Positions 24,520 to 34,945 of a DNA stretch of 64,000 bases are shown in pieces. The DNA is taken from NCBI RefSeq assembly GCF_041146395.1, contig NC_090989.1, positions 54,648,501-54,712,500 of the forward strand. The letters are read 5' to 3'. The translations under genes and the position numbers were made by a program. Each line of letters starts with the position of its first letter. Within the stretch, counting starts at the first letter, position 1. Origin of the DNA: Eulemur rufifrons. Lineage: Eukaryota > Chordata > Mammalia > Primates > Lemuridae. Below the pieces are notes generated by a model that was given only the letters and a program-made list of their open reading frames with translations, searched no databases and was not told the origin of the DNA.

Positions 24520-24986
24520 CTCTGCGGTGACTTGGCTGTGGGCCCTAAGATGGCGATTGCGCGCCCGCAGATCGCCGGCACTCGGGGTGACTGCTCAGGA
24601 TCTGTTATGTACTAGAGCCAGGGACGTGGCCTGTTCTGAAGCTCACTGTGGGTCCTCAGTTAGAAGGCGAAAAGAGAGAAGAAAGAAAGAAAAAGGAAAA
24701 AAAAGAAAAAAAAAGAAAAGAAAAAGAAAAGGAAAGAAAGAAAAGAAAGAGGAGAAAAATAAAGAGAAAAAAAAAAGAAAAAAAAAAAAAGAAAAAGAAA
24801 AAAGAAAAGAGACACAAAAAACCAAACCAAAAAACACCAAAATCACCAACAAAAATGAACAACAACAAACTACATAGCACCACACCGCAAAGCGGACAGA
24901 TACACAAATCTGAAGTATATAGTTCAGCGACTCAATGATTTTTTTTTTTGTTTTGTTTTACGCCTTAACACAGCTCCGCCCCTTCA
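24520..24986. repeat. L1-A 5' UTR monomer-like block 1
   Basis: A GC segment with 'AAGATGGCG' (24547-24555), then an A/G-rich tract (24660-24830), then a segment ending 'AGTTCAGCGACTCAATG', a T tract, and 'TTACGCCTTA' (24958-24967) plus 'CAGCTCCGCCCCTTCAC'. The same order of parts recurs in block 2. Confidence 0.7.
24660..24835. repeat. Long purine (AAAG/AAG-rich) tract in L1-A 5' UTR
   Basis: Almost uninterrupted A and G for about 170 bases on the plus strand (pyrimidine in L1 sense). It translates into Lys/Glu/Arg-rich or Phe/Ser-rich frames on both strands, which are compositional artefacts. Confidence 0.9.
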
Positions 24987-24989
24987 CGC

Positions 24990-25319
24990 CTGCCCGGCTG
25001 GGTCCCGGGCGGTTTCGCAGTGGATCTCAAGATGGCGTCTGCGTGCCCACACAGCTCCGAGGGTGGTGGGGATCCATCCTCTGCGCTCAAAAGGGTGCAG
25101 CAGCCACAGGCCCGGGGGGCAAAGGTGCCCGCCGAGGCTGTCTGGCTTGTGAGCCATCAAAAAAAGAAAAATAAATAAATAAAAAAATAAAAAAAAAATA
25201 AAAAAATCCAGAAAAAATTCACCAAGAACAAAACATACAGTTCCGTGAGCCTATTTTTCTTCTTCTTTTTCTTTTTCTTTTTTTTTTTTTTTACGCCTTA
25301 GTGCAGCTCCGCCCCTTCA
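24990..25319. repeat. L1-A 5' UTR monomer-like block 2
   Basis: Repeats the architecture of block 1: 'CAAGATGGCG' (25028-25037), an A-rich tract (25157-25215), 'ACAGTTCCGTGAGCCTA', a T/C-rich tract (25246-25292), then 'TTACGCCTTA' (25291-25300) and 'CAGCTCCGCCCCTTCAC'. The shared boundary phrase is 333 bases after its copy in block 1. Confidence 0.7.
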
Positions 25320-25705
25320 CCCCAATCAGGGCCCCGGCAGAGATTGCCCCAGCGTCCAAGCCGCTCCCTTTATTGCTGCCCAGCATGCTCATGCATATCC
25401 CGCACTCCTGGCGTTGGTTCAGAGACCAGCGGAGGGCGCCGGTCAGAGAGAGCCGCTCGGCACTTTATGGCTCCCGAGTGGTTTCGCCCTCACTTTCAAG
25501 ATGGCCCCTGCAGAGCTCCGGGGCTGGAGGGGACTGGCTCCCTGGCAGGCAGAGACCGCCACTGCCCGGGGGCTGGCGAGCAAGGACACGCACCGGGGGT
25601 GACCGGCTGGAGAACTGCTGAAAAAGGCAGCACAGGGTACAACGCTATTTGCTGTCCGGGAATCTTTTGTGTTTTTGCGCCCTGGTGCAGATCCGTCCCT
25701 CCTCA
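25320..25705. repeat. L1-A 5' UTR monomer-like block 3 (degenerate)
   Basis: A third, less similar unit. It has 'CAAGATGGC' (25497-25505) and ends with 'TTGCGCCCTGGTGCAG' and 'ATCCGTCCCTCCTCACC' (25674-25707), a diverged version of the boundary phrase of blocks 1 and 2, 383 bases after the block 2 copy. The A-rich and T-rich tracts are missing. Confidence 0.55.
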
Positions 25706-26110
25706 CCAAGCGCTGTCTCAGCTGAGAGCCCCCAGGTTCTAAGGTAATTTCGCAAAAAAGCCTCCTGTCTGCAATGCCCCACGTATCCCTCAGCGATTCT
25801 GTGCTGGCCTGGGGCAGGGCTCTATTCAATTGGGAGCGGAGGACATTGAGGAGAGCAAGCCGCTTTCCCAAGAGGCTGTACCCGCCCCGGCTGGGAGTGG
25901 GTGTAGCCGACCCGCGCTCCGCTGGCTAGTGTCTGTCCCGCGTTCCTAATTTTTGTTCACCTCAGACCTCACTCGCTTTGTTTGTCCCACGCTGATTCTC
26001 CGTGGATTTACACCGCTGTTCCTGTGTGGGAGCGGTCCTCTAGCGTTGTGGCAGGTCCGGATGGATGCCTTCCTCTCCAGGAGCACAGATCCAGGCTGTC
26101 ACCACCACTC

Positions 26111-26120
26111 CGCCATCTTG
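26111..26120 (-). promoter_or_regulatory. YY1-type site in L1-A 5' UTR
   Basis: The plus strand reads CGCCATCTTG, so the L1 sense strand reads CAAGATGGCG, the YY1 core found near the start of primate L1 5' UTRs, where it positions transcription initiation. It lies about 143 bases inside the element. Confidence 0.65.
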
Positions 26121-26263
26121 TCTCATGTGGCTGACCTCCCGGTGCTGCACTAGAGTCCCCTCAGAGGTGGCCGTCCCCCGTCAGTCCAGCTCCAGAAGGC
26201 CGGGCGGGTAAGGACGCTGTCAGCAAGCGGCACTTCCGCCTCCCTGGCCCGCATGGATCACCT

Positions 26264-26277
26264 TGGCAAACTTAATT
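26264..26277. repeat. Right target-site duplication of L1-A
   Basis: Second copy of TGGCAAACTTAATT at the 5' end of the L1. Confidence 0.95.
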
Positions 26278-26520
26278 GACCATTACCAGTCTCTCTCCCT
26301 CTCCTTGGGCCTCCTTATTCCCCAAGACACAACAATATTGAAATTAGGCCACATAATAACCCTGCAATGATCTGTAAGTGTTCAAGTGAAAAAAAGAGTT
26401 ACATGTCTCTCACCTTAAATTGAAAGCTAGAAATGAGTGAGCTTTAGTGAAGACAACACGTTGAAAGCCTAGTCAACTGAAAGCTGGGCCTCTTGTGTTG
26501 TTAAGCAGCATATAGTTGGA
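26278..26520 (+). mobile_element. Tigger1-like DNA transposon, continuation
   Basis: The Tigger1 text resumes directly after the duplication: 'CTCTCCCTCTCCTTGGGCCT', 'ACACAACAATATTGAAATTA', 'AAGTGTTCAAGTGAAA', 'AAAGCTAGAAATGAGTGAGC'. The last phrases are the start of the transposase coding region; it is broken by stops and ends near 26520. No active transposase is present. Confidence 0.85.
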
Positions 26521-26524
26521 TTTT

Positions 26525-27225
26525 TATAAAATGGTTAATATATGTAGTTTATATTTACCATTTTAATATTTGTTTTCTGTTTGCTCCATCTTTTTACATT
26601 CTTTTTTCCTTTCCATTTTGCCTGCTTTTGAATTAAACTAGTTTTATTACATGGCTTTTCCCTTTAAAGAAAAAAATTAAAGAGAAAGTTACTTAGACTG
26701 TTTTGTACTATTTGTTTTTGTAGGTATCCTAAAGAATATAAAATGCTTTTTTGAGCTAGTATGATATACGTAATAAAATCTACTATATCATATATGATGT
26801 ATTTAAATGAATATAAAATGTAAAGTCTACTATAAAATATTATGTTTCCTACTTCAAGTAGGAAATGTTCAATTGTTAATTGTCTATAGGTAGCCTCATC
26901 CTTTTGTTGAAAAAAAAATTTATTTCTCTGTAGTATTACTTTTAGTTAAGAATTTTCTGATTGCAACTTGTATTGTCATTTAATGTGTTCTGCTGTTCCC
27001 TGTGCTTCTTTCCAATTGGAAATTGGATATAGATGATTTATCTGATTTGGATTTGCCTTTTTTTTTTAACCAAGTACACTTCATAGATGGGGTTGTGTAT
27101 TTTATTAGGTGGTATGTAATGTGTGATTGTTTTTCTTTTACTGATATTATTGGCAATTGAAGTATGTTCAGATATGGAAAGATAGAGAAAAACCTAAAAA
27201 AGTTAATGATAAACTTACCTCAAAT
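26525..27225. other. AT-rich unique sequence
   Basis: No gene or repeat recognised; several T runs and short AT palindromes. Confidence 0.4.
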
Positions 27226-27229
27226 AATA

Positions 27230-27930
27230 TAAAAAATATAGCAAGTTATAGAATCCAACATAAAAATATTAATAGCCTTCATACACACAATCAAAATTAA
27301 TTATATGATGTGATGGAAGAAAAGACTTCATTGCTACAGCAATAAATAAACAGAGAGAAAACCAAATAGATATAAAATACCTAGATGAAAATTAGCAAAA
27401 TATAAGTGTTGACTTGAAGAAATGTAAAGACATACCAGGTTTTTGATTAAGTAGTCTCAACATTATAAAGTTATCAATATCCCTATAATAAACTGTAAAA
27501 TTAAAGCAATTAAAGAGTAAATGCAATCACTTTTCACTATCCCTCACACCCAGAACTTAAATTGATTGGAAAATTTGCCTGGGAAAACAAACTAGCACAA
27601 ACAGCCAGAAAAAGAAAAACTGAGGAAGAAAGGTAAAAGCAATGGTATGTGGGGGTGGGATCGAGTAGCATCTGAAGACATTAAAAAATACGGTAAAGCC
27701 CCTAATTACCATAGTGTTATATTAGCCCATGAATAGAGAAATAAATCAATACAGCACAATAAAAAACAAACACAAATATATATTTAGTGCTGGAATATGA
27801 ACGTTAGCTATTTGATAAAGATAACATCTCAAATGAGGTGGACAAAGACTGGATTTTTAACAAGTGGTGTTACTCCACCTAGATAGCTTTGTAGAAAACA
27901 ACAAAACTGAAACCTAATCTTAAATCACCT
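27230..27930 (+). mobile_element. Degenerate L1M ORF2 fragment
   Basis: Old LINE-1 ORF2 wording: 'AGTCTCAACATTATAAAGTT', 'GGAAAATTTGCCTGGGAAAA' and 'TTAACAAGTGGTGTTACTCC' (usual 'TTCAACAAATGGTGCTGG'). No open frame remains. Confidence 0.65.
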
Positions 27931-28828
27931 GCATCTTGTGTACATCTGTGTATATGTGTGCTTAGTGATTAGATCTGTTGGCCATCATCCAATGCGCTCT
28001 ACTTGATGGGTTATCATGTCCAAGTACCTCTGATGTGACCAGCCTATCTTTGTTCGGTCTTATCGAGTTTATCTAGCTCTAATACTGATGTATATATTTA
28101 CATCTAATTATCAATTTACATGTCACTGTAAAATATATACAAAAAAGTTTTTACAGATACATTTCTTAAAAGGTATCTATGTTTGTTGTAACCACAAGAG
28201 CTTTAAGATCATCTCTTTCAGTCAAAGTAAAATTTAATGAAATGATATGATTATTAATGAATGTTATATATAATGCACATATTCAAAGGGAGTGGTATAA
28301 CTAATTATTCAACAAATGGTCATTATTTCAGACTTTCCATTTCTCATCTAACTGATCTCTTCTCAAATCTCCTTCAACTCTCCTTTTATAGTTCATTTGG
28401 CTTGAAATCTGATGAAAGAATTTTGACTTCTTGATAAGCTCTTGGAATAAGTCCCTGTTACTATGGGAAGATATCCAAAATTTATGGATCAGTAATCTTA
28501 TCCAGACTGACAACTTCTACAGAATGAACTAAATTTCCCTTTTACTGTGTTCATCCTTTCACATGGAGCACCTGGTCACAGCTCTATTCACTAACTTAAA
28601 CCACTTTTCAAATTCATCTCCACAGGGCATGCTCTCCTTTTTAATGTAGCATCCACCTTTCTCTGTCTGTCTTGATAAATTGGATGACATGAACCTTTGT
28701 GTAAATGCCATGTCTTATAGTTTTTGTAGTTCAATGTTTTCTTCCTGTACCATAGATTTCAGGCTTTCTGAATAAATAAGATTCAATATGAGATTTTTTT
28801 AAGGCAGATGAAATGGTAAGTCCTATCT

Positions 28829-28866
<38 letters not shown>

Positions 28867-31095
28867 CATTTCATATCTACAGAGAGGAGGTTTTTGTTAG
28901 TAGCAAACAATGTAATACAGTTCAAAAGAGGCATGACTTTAAGGGGAATGCAGGAATGCTCTTCCAGGCATTCTAGAAAGTGTGTTGAGAAAGAGGTAGA
29001 GGATGTGACAGTACTGAATAAAAACTTCAAAATTTTGAGGTCCTATCAAGGTTTTTGGAGTAATAGAAAGAATCGCAATGATGTTAGATTCTAGTCTCTG
29101 TTCTTTCAGTTTTATGATTTTGAACCAATAACTTCAATTTAATTTCATATCTATATCAATAAAAGATTGGTCCAAGTAACCATTATCAGCCTTTCAAAGT
29201 TTGACTTAGATTAATCTAAACTTTGATATCAGATATAAATAGGATCAGATTTTCAAGTGACTAAACCTAAATACTTTGTATTGAAGAACATAAGGAAGAC
29301 TCCCATTTCAAAAACAACTTACCTACCCTATGCTCTGGATTTGTAATTAAATTTGTGCCACCTTCATAATTTTGAAAGCTGTTTGGTTATAAAGAGAAGT
29401 GATTTCTTAAGGTTTACCAATCTGTGACTCCAGACTTATTGATAGAATTAATGTTGCTCTCTGAGTAGGGGACAAGAAGGGGACAGAAATAATGGAAGCA
29501 AGTGCTTTTAAAAGAGAAGACAGAAACATTTTTCCACTTTGAAATCAACCTTCAGTCAACTTTTCAAAAAATAGCAGTCAACCTCCAGGTGAATTTTCAA
29601 TACGCTTTTCTCTTTGATTCTCACAGGTATGTATGCTAAATAAGAAGCCTGGGGAGAAAAAATCCACTTGATTAAAAAATTGCCCTTGGGAGGAGATTTG
29701 GCAGCACCATAATTCTTTTTAGATTTCTAATTATATAAAATTTATAAGATGTTTAGATCAAAACCAGAGATTAAAAGAATATATATATATATTTATATAT
29801 ACTGTGGTGAAGGACTTGCATGTTAAGTCATGCAAGTTTATGTTACAGAAATATGAAACAAATGAAAGAGAAATAAGCAACTTATTGTGATATAATATTT
29901 GCTTGCATCTGTCCTGGAATTCCATGTAGTGCATCAAAAAAGTTATGAAAAAAGCTGTAGAATATTGGACATGTATGTATGCATGTAATATAATAAAATA
30001 CGAAAGAGGCATAACTTCAAGAAAATAGGTTGAAAATAGACAGGTCCATCCAATAATTCTAGAATATTTACTGATAAGAGATAGAGGTTATAATTATACA
30101 GCATAATGAGTTCAAACTTCTGAGGTCCATGGAAGATTCTCAGGATAGTAGAGAATGTTTGCAAAAATCCATTCCAGAAAGAGCAGGTAGCATATGACTT
30201 CTTGAAATCAGCACCAGTCTCACAACAGATGCAAGCTGGAGTGCGGAAAATAAATAAATAAAAGCATTAGCCAACTCCAACTGCAGAGGGATCATTTTTA
30301 CAGGCAGAAAGTAATTATCCAGCTGGAAGTTAGCCAGGACACCAGCGAGAGTGAACATCCCTATTCCGTCTCAAAATTCTGTGGGATTTTTAATGAACAC
30401 AAATGGTCATGACCTTGAGTTTTATGTTCTACCCAAAAAGAACTTTTAACAGCAATACTGGGCTCTTCCCTCCCTTGACTCATGCTGTGGGGCTCTGATT
30501 CAGAACCAAGAATTAGGAATTCTGTGAATGCCATGAGGATAATAACCCCTGCAAAAATTATTCAGTTCAATTAAATCACTAATTTTACAGGATAGTAACA
30601 GTGCTGTTTGGCTGTTAGTAGCAAACTGCAAAACTGCTTAATGAATTCCCATCAAGGAATTTAGTATTTTAATAGTAAAGTGGAGATCATCTGTGAGGAC
30701 TTATTACTACTTTTGCTGCCACTTGAAACAGCTCTTCTCTACTCCACAATACCAGCTTTACTTTTGTTCATTAGTCATGGCTTTTCTGTCTTGCACTAAT
30801 TTTGCACACATGCATTTCATTTGTGGTGAATGGCTGACAGATTAGCCGGATTGCAAATCACAATTGAGCAGAAATCCACGTAATGTAAACCACGCAGCCC
30901 AGCATCCACTTCTGTTTGCCAAAGCCAGCAGTATCAGAAGTTGCCAATAAGATGACAGCCCTCAGGTTGAATACCGAGCATCATTGATGAGACAGTAGAG
31001 CTTCTTAACATGGACCAAACTCTGACTTTGTGGTTATCACCCACAGATTACCAAAGCGAAAAAGCCTTTAGGAGGGCACTGCTATAATGGGATTA
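27931..31095. other. Mostly unique sequence
   Basis: No gene recognised. It contains a (TA)n tract at 28832-28865, AT-rich palindromic stretches at 29780-29800 and a low-repeat block at about 30540-31030 that looks like conserved non-coding DNA (see findings). Confidence 0.4.
28832..28865. repeat. (TA)17 microsatellite
   Basis: Uninterrupted TA repeats, 34 bases. Confidence 0.95.
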
Positions 31096-31099
31096 TAGA

Positions 31100-31260
31100 G
31101 CAGCAATGGAAAAGTAACTATCACTTTTGAACACCTATGTGCAAGACCTTGTACTAAGAATTTTACATATATTCTTTCATTTAATCCTGTCAATAACAGA
31201 ATGGGTACTGTTAATGTCATTTAACAGCTTAGGTGGAGGGATATCATGTATAAGCAGGAA
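31100..31260 (+). mobile_element. MIR SINE fragment
   Basis: 'TTGAACACCTATGTGCAAGA', 'AGAATTTTACATATATTCTT', 'ATTTAATCCTGTCAATAACA' and 'GTCATTTAACAGCTTAGG' follow the MIR order from body to 3' half. Non-coding. Confidence 0.75.
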
Positions 31261-31324
31261 TCCAAGAAACTAACACTCTTCCTCCACCTCCCCAAGTTCC
31301 TTTACAATTAAAAGTACAAAACAT

Positions 31325-31348
31325 ATACACACGCACACACACACACAG
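31325..31348. repeat. (CA)n microsatellite, imperfect
   Basis: CA repeats with one CG and one AT interruption. Confidence 0.85.
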
Positions 31349-31790
31349 CATGCACGCATGAGCGTGCCATAACTCAGTCTAGAAGTTCACGCTGTTCACA
31401 CAGAGTTGTAAAGAGTGCATGTCCAGGGAATGATGTTGTATTATGCCAGTCATTTTTCTATTTTTTTTCTTGGAGGCTTGTCCTCACACTTCACGTGCTT
31501 CACTCTATTGAAGAGGCCGGCTCTTCCAAACTGTATTTCCAAGGCTCACTTGAGTCTATCGGAGTTCAGTTATTGAGAGGAACTGGTATAATATCCAAGG
31601 AGAAGAGAAAGAGATAAGCTAGAATATATCTCCTCCTCTCTCTCTGCTTCAGGTAGTGGGCAGTGGCTTTGTTCTCTCCTCTAGCTTCAATTCCTACCAA
31701 ATTGCCCCTCTGCCCTGGTCCCAGCTGTTGATGGGGAATCTAACTGTAGTACATAATCTGGTAACACTATCTCCTCCCTTTGTTCTTCCC
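31349..31790. other. Unique sequence
   Basis: No recognised feature. CT-rich near 31625. Confidence 0.4.
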
Positions 31791-31794
31791 CCTG

Positions 31795-34342
31795 GTGGTG
31801 ATAACAGCTGGCTTGCCTTTTCACTTTCTTGAAGGCATCCTTTGCAGCACAAAAGTTGCTTTTGATAAAATTCAATTTATTTTTTCTTTTGTCATGTGTG
31901 CTTTGTCTGTTCTATCTAGAAACCATTGATCAACCCAAGGTAGAAAAGACATACCCCCAGGATTGTTCTTTTGAAGTTTTTTTTTTTTTCTTTTTTTTTT
32001 TTTAGAGTTTTAGCTCTTTCTTAGATCTATGGGCCCACTGTGGTATGAGGTACAAGTCAAACTTTATTCTCATGTGGTTATCCAGTTGACCCAGGACCAT
32101 GTGTTGAAAAGACTATTCTTACCCTTATTTAACTGACTTGATATACTTGATTAGTGTAGCTTTGTAGTAAGATTTGAAACAAAGACATATGAGTCCTTCA
32201 AATTTGTAATTCCTTTTCAAGATTGTTTTGGCTATTCTGGGTCTCTTACATTTCCATGTGAATTTTGGATTAGCCTTTTAATTTTTGCAAAGAAGGTGGC
32301 TTGGATTTTGAGAGGGACTGCGTTGAATAAGCGCATCAATTTGGGGAGTATTGCCATCGTAACAATATTAAATCTTCCAATTTATGATGATGAGATGTCT
32401 TTCTATTTATTTAGATCCTATTTAATTTATTTTAGTGATGTTTGTTTTCATTTACAAGTTTTCAATAACAAGTCTTGCGCACATTTTGTGATATTTATTC
32501 TTAAGCATTTTATTCTTTTTGATGTTATTAGCAATGGTATTTTCTTAATTTCATTTTTAGATTGTTCACTGTTAGTTTATAGAAATAAAATTAATTTTAT
32601 ATTGACTTTGTATCCTCCAAACTTGATGAACTCTTTCACTACTTATAGTTTTTATCTGTTGATTTATTAAGATTTCTCTGTTACAAGATGATATCACCTG
32701 CAAATCGCAGTAGTTTTTCTTCCTTCCTTTCCAATCTGGATGCATTTTATTTATTTTTCTTGTTTAATTTCCCTGGCTAGAACCTGTAGTACAGTGTTGA
32801 ATTGAGTGGTAAGGGCAAGCATCCTTGTCTTGTTCTTAATTTTAAAATGAAAGCTTTTAGTCTTCTGTCATGTATGATGTTAGTTGTAGATTTTTCATGG
32901 AAGAATTTTGTCAGGTTGAGGGAGTTCTTTTCTGTTCTTAGTTTATTGATTTTTTTTGTTTTGTTTTATCATGAAGGGTGTTGGATTTTTTTCAATTGCT
33001 TTTTCTGTGCCTATTGAGACGATACTTTTCCCCCTTTAATCTATTAATTTGGTGTATTACATTGAATAAATTTTGGATGTTAAACCTATTGTGTCTTTTG
33101 TTCCTGGGCTAAATCCCATGTGTCCATGATGAATAATTCTTTTCATATTTTGTGGATTCAGTTGGCTAGTATTTTGTTGAGAATTTTTACATCTATATTC
33201 ATAAGGGATATTGGTGCATACTTTTCCAATCTGGTGTTATTTCTCTGGTTTTGGTACTATGGTAGTATTAGATTCAGAATAAATTGGAAAGTGTTTTTTC
33301 TTCATATAAAGTTTGTTAGATTTTGTGAATAATGAGTATTAACTCTTTAAATGTTGGTAGATTTCACCAGGGAAACCACGTTGGCCTGTAATTTCTTTGT
33401 GGAAAATTTTAAAATTATTAATTCAATTTCATTACTTGTTTTTGGATATTTAGATATTCTATTTCCTCTTAATTAGTGTGAGCAATTGGTATCTTTCTAG
33501 GACTTTTTCATTTCATATAGGTTGTCTCTCACTCTTTGGCATATAGCTATTCATAGTATTCCTTTATAATTATTCTTATTATTTCTGTAAGGTCAATAGT
33601 GATATCCTCACTTTCATTTCTGATTTCAGTTACTTGTAGTTTCTCTTTTTTACTCTTGGTCATGCTAGCTAAAGGTTTGTTAATTTTGTTGATCTTTTCA
33701 AAAAGCTACCTTTTGGCATCATTGTTTTTCTTTTCTCTACATTATTTATTTCTGCTCTAATTTTTATTATTCCTTCCTTTTGTTTGCTTTGGGTTCACTT
33801 TGCTCTTTTGTTCCTAGTTTTTTAATGGTAGAAGGTAAAGTTATTGATTTAAAATATTTCTAGTTTTATATATAGGTTTTTACAGGTAACAATTTCTCTC
33901 CAAGGACTACTTTACCTCCAAGTTCTGGTATGTTGTATTTTGTTTTTATTCATCTTCAAGCATGTGCTAATTGCCCTTGTGAGTCTCCTTTGACCCACTG
34001 GTTATTCAGAAGAGTGTTTTTTAAATTTTCACATATTTGTGAATTTCCCAAATTTCTTTCTTTATTTCTAATATTATTCAATTGTGGTAAAAAAAAAAAA
34101 AAAGCACACGCTTTGTATTCTTTTAATTGTTTTAGATTTCTTGAGGATTGTTTTATGTCCTAATATATAGTATACCCCAAAGAATGTCCTATGTGCACTT
34201 GACAAGAATACATGTCATATTGTTGGATGGAGAGTTCTATAAATGTTATAAATGTCTGTTAAGTATAGTTGATTTATACTGTTCAAATCTTTCATTTGCT
34301 TGTTGTTCTTCTGCCTGGTTGTACTATAGATTATTGAAAATG
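31795..34342 (-). mobile_element. L1M ORF2, reverse orientation (outer host element)
   Basis: An old LINE-1 in reverse orientation. The reverse strand at 31875 reads MNFIKSNFCAAKDAFKKVKR-like text, the ORF2 thumb region. Upstream ORF2 wording is then read from left to right in reverse. All frames are broken; the plus-strand open frames inside it (such as 32296-32670) are antisense shadows. The L1 was already present when the MST LTR landed at 34343, and it continues at about 35495. Confidence 0.75.
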
Positions 34343-34559
34343 AGTATCTCAGTTTGTTCAAGCTGCTGTAACAAAATGCTTTAGATTCAGTGTTTATAAA
34401 TATTAATAATAAACATTTATTTCTCACAGTTCTAGAGGTGGTAAAGTTCAATATCAAGGTGCCGGCAGATTTGGTGTCTGGTAAAGATTCACTCTCTGCT
34501 TCATAGATGATGGTGCTTTGTCATTGCGCCCTCACACGATAAAGGGGTGAACAGTTCTC
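34343..34559 (-). mobile_element. MST-type LTR (ERVL-MaLR), part 1
   Basis: Reverse-orientation solo LTR of the MaLR group: 'AAGCTGCTGTAACAAAATGC', 'TTTATTTCTCACAGTTCTAG', 'AAGGTGCCGGCAGATTTGGT'. These match the reverse complement of the MST 3' half. No internal viral genes are present. An Alu splits it at 34575, an L1 end at about 34946. An ancient endogenous retroviral LTR, non-coding. Confidence 0.85.
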
Positions 34560-34574
34560 TCACACCTCTTTTAT
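34560..34574. repeat. Left target-site duplication of Alu-3
   Basis: TCACACCTCTTTTAT, repeated exactly at 34846-34860; it is MST LTR sequence. Confidence 0.9.
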
Positions 34575-34845
34575 TTTTCTGAGACAGGGTCTCATTTGTT
34601 GCCAGGGTGTCATCATAACTCACTGCAACCTCAAACTCCTGGGCTCAGGCAAACCTGCCTCAGCCTCCCAGGTAGCCAGGACTACAGGGATGAACCACAA
34701 TGCTCAGCTAATTTTTCTATCTTTTTGTAGAGATGGAGCCTTGCTCTTGCTTAGGCTAGTCTAGAACTCCTGGCCTCAAGCAATCTTCCTACCTCAGCCT
34801 TCCAAAGTGCTAGAATTACAGGCATGAGCCACTGCACCCGACCTT
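34575..34845 (-). mobile_element. Alu-3, older AluJ-like dimeric Alu
   Basis: A diverged dimeric Alu in reverse orientation: 'GAGACAGGGTCTCATTTGTT' at its start, 'TAATTTTTCTATCTTTTTGTAGAGA' linker, and 'CTGCACCCGAC' at its end. It lacks the TATATAGAAAAAATTAGCC linker of Alu-1/2 and has many changes, so it is older (J-like). It sits inside the MST LTR. Confidence 0.9.
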
Positions 34846-34860
34846 TCACACCTCTTTTAT
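34846..34860. repeat. Right target-site duplication of Alu-3
   Basis: Second copy of TCACACCTCTTTTAT. Confidence 0.9.
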
Positions 34861-34945
34861 AAGGTCACTAATCCCATTCATGAAGGTACTGCCCTCATGA
34901 CTTAATCACTGACTAAAAGCCCTACCTTTTAATACTATTATATTA
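34861..34945 (-). mobile_element. MST-type LTR, part 2
   Basis: The LTR continues directly: 'ACTAATCCCATTCATGAAGG', 'TGCCCTCATGACTTAATCAC', then 'CTACCTTTTAATACTA', where the L1 end begins. Confidence 0.85.

Larger units (their letters stand above)
18695..26263 (-). mobile_element. L1-A, full-length LINE-1 (lemur-type), defective
   Basis: A complete non-LTR retrotransposon of about 7.57 kb in reverse orientation. It has a T-rich (poly(A)) 3' end, a 3' UTR, ORF2, ORF1 and a 2.36-kb GC-rich 5' UTR. It is bounded by 14-bp direct duplications of Tigger1 sequence. The nicked strand reads ..CTTAATT/GACC, a poor match to the usual TTTT/AA endonuclease site. Both ORFs carry frameshifts and stops, so the copy cannot now mobilise itself. 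The CpG-rich 5' UTR is not heavily decayed, which suggests a moderately recent insertion. The 3' part is shared with the L1 fragments at 34.95 kb and 39.9 kb. Confidence 0.95.
23899..26263 (-). promoter_or_regulatory. L1-A 5' UTR / internal promoter region
   Basis: About 2.36 kb of sequence much richer in G+C than the rest of the window, upstream of ORF1. L1 5' UTRs carry an internal RNA polymerase II promoter. A YY1-type site lies about 143 bases from the 5' end in L1-sense orientation (26111-26120). The region also holds long purine/pyrimidine tracts and repeated blocks (see separate entries). Its first part does not resemble the 5' UTR of L1-B by eye, in line with the known replacement of 5' UTRs in L1 evolution. 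Confidence 0.8.

Noticed and set aside
24643..24938. Lys/Glu-rich and Phe-rich frames
   Set aside because: Translation of the purine/pyrimidine tract in the L1-A 5' UTR; compositional artefact.
32296..32670. 124-codon plus-strand frame
   Set aside because: Antisense shadow of the reverse-oriented L1M ORF2; hydrophobic Phe/Leu-rich text from T-rich DNA.
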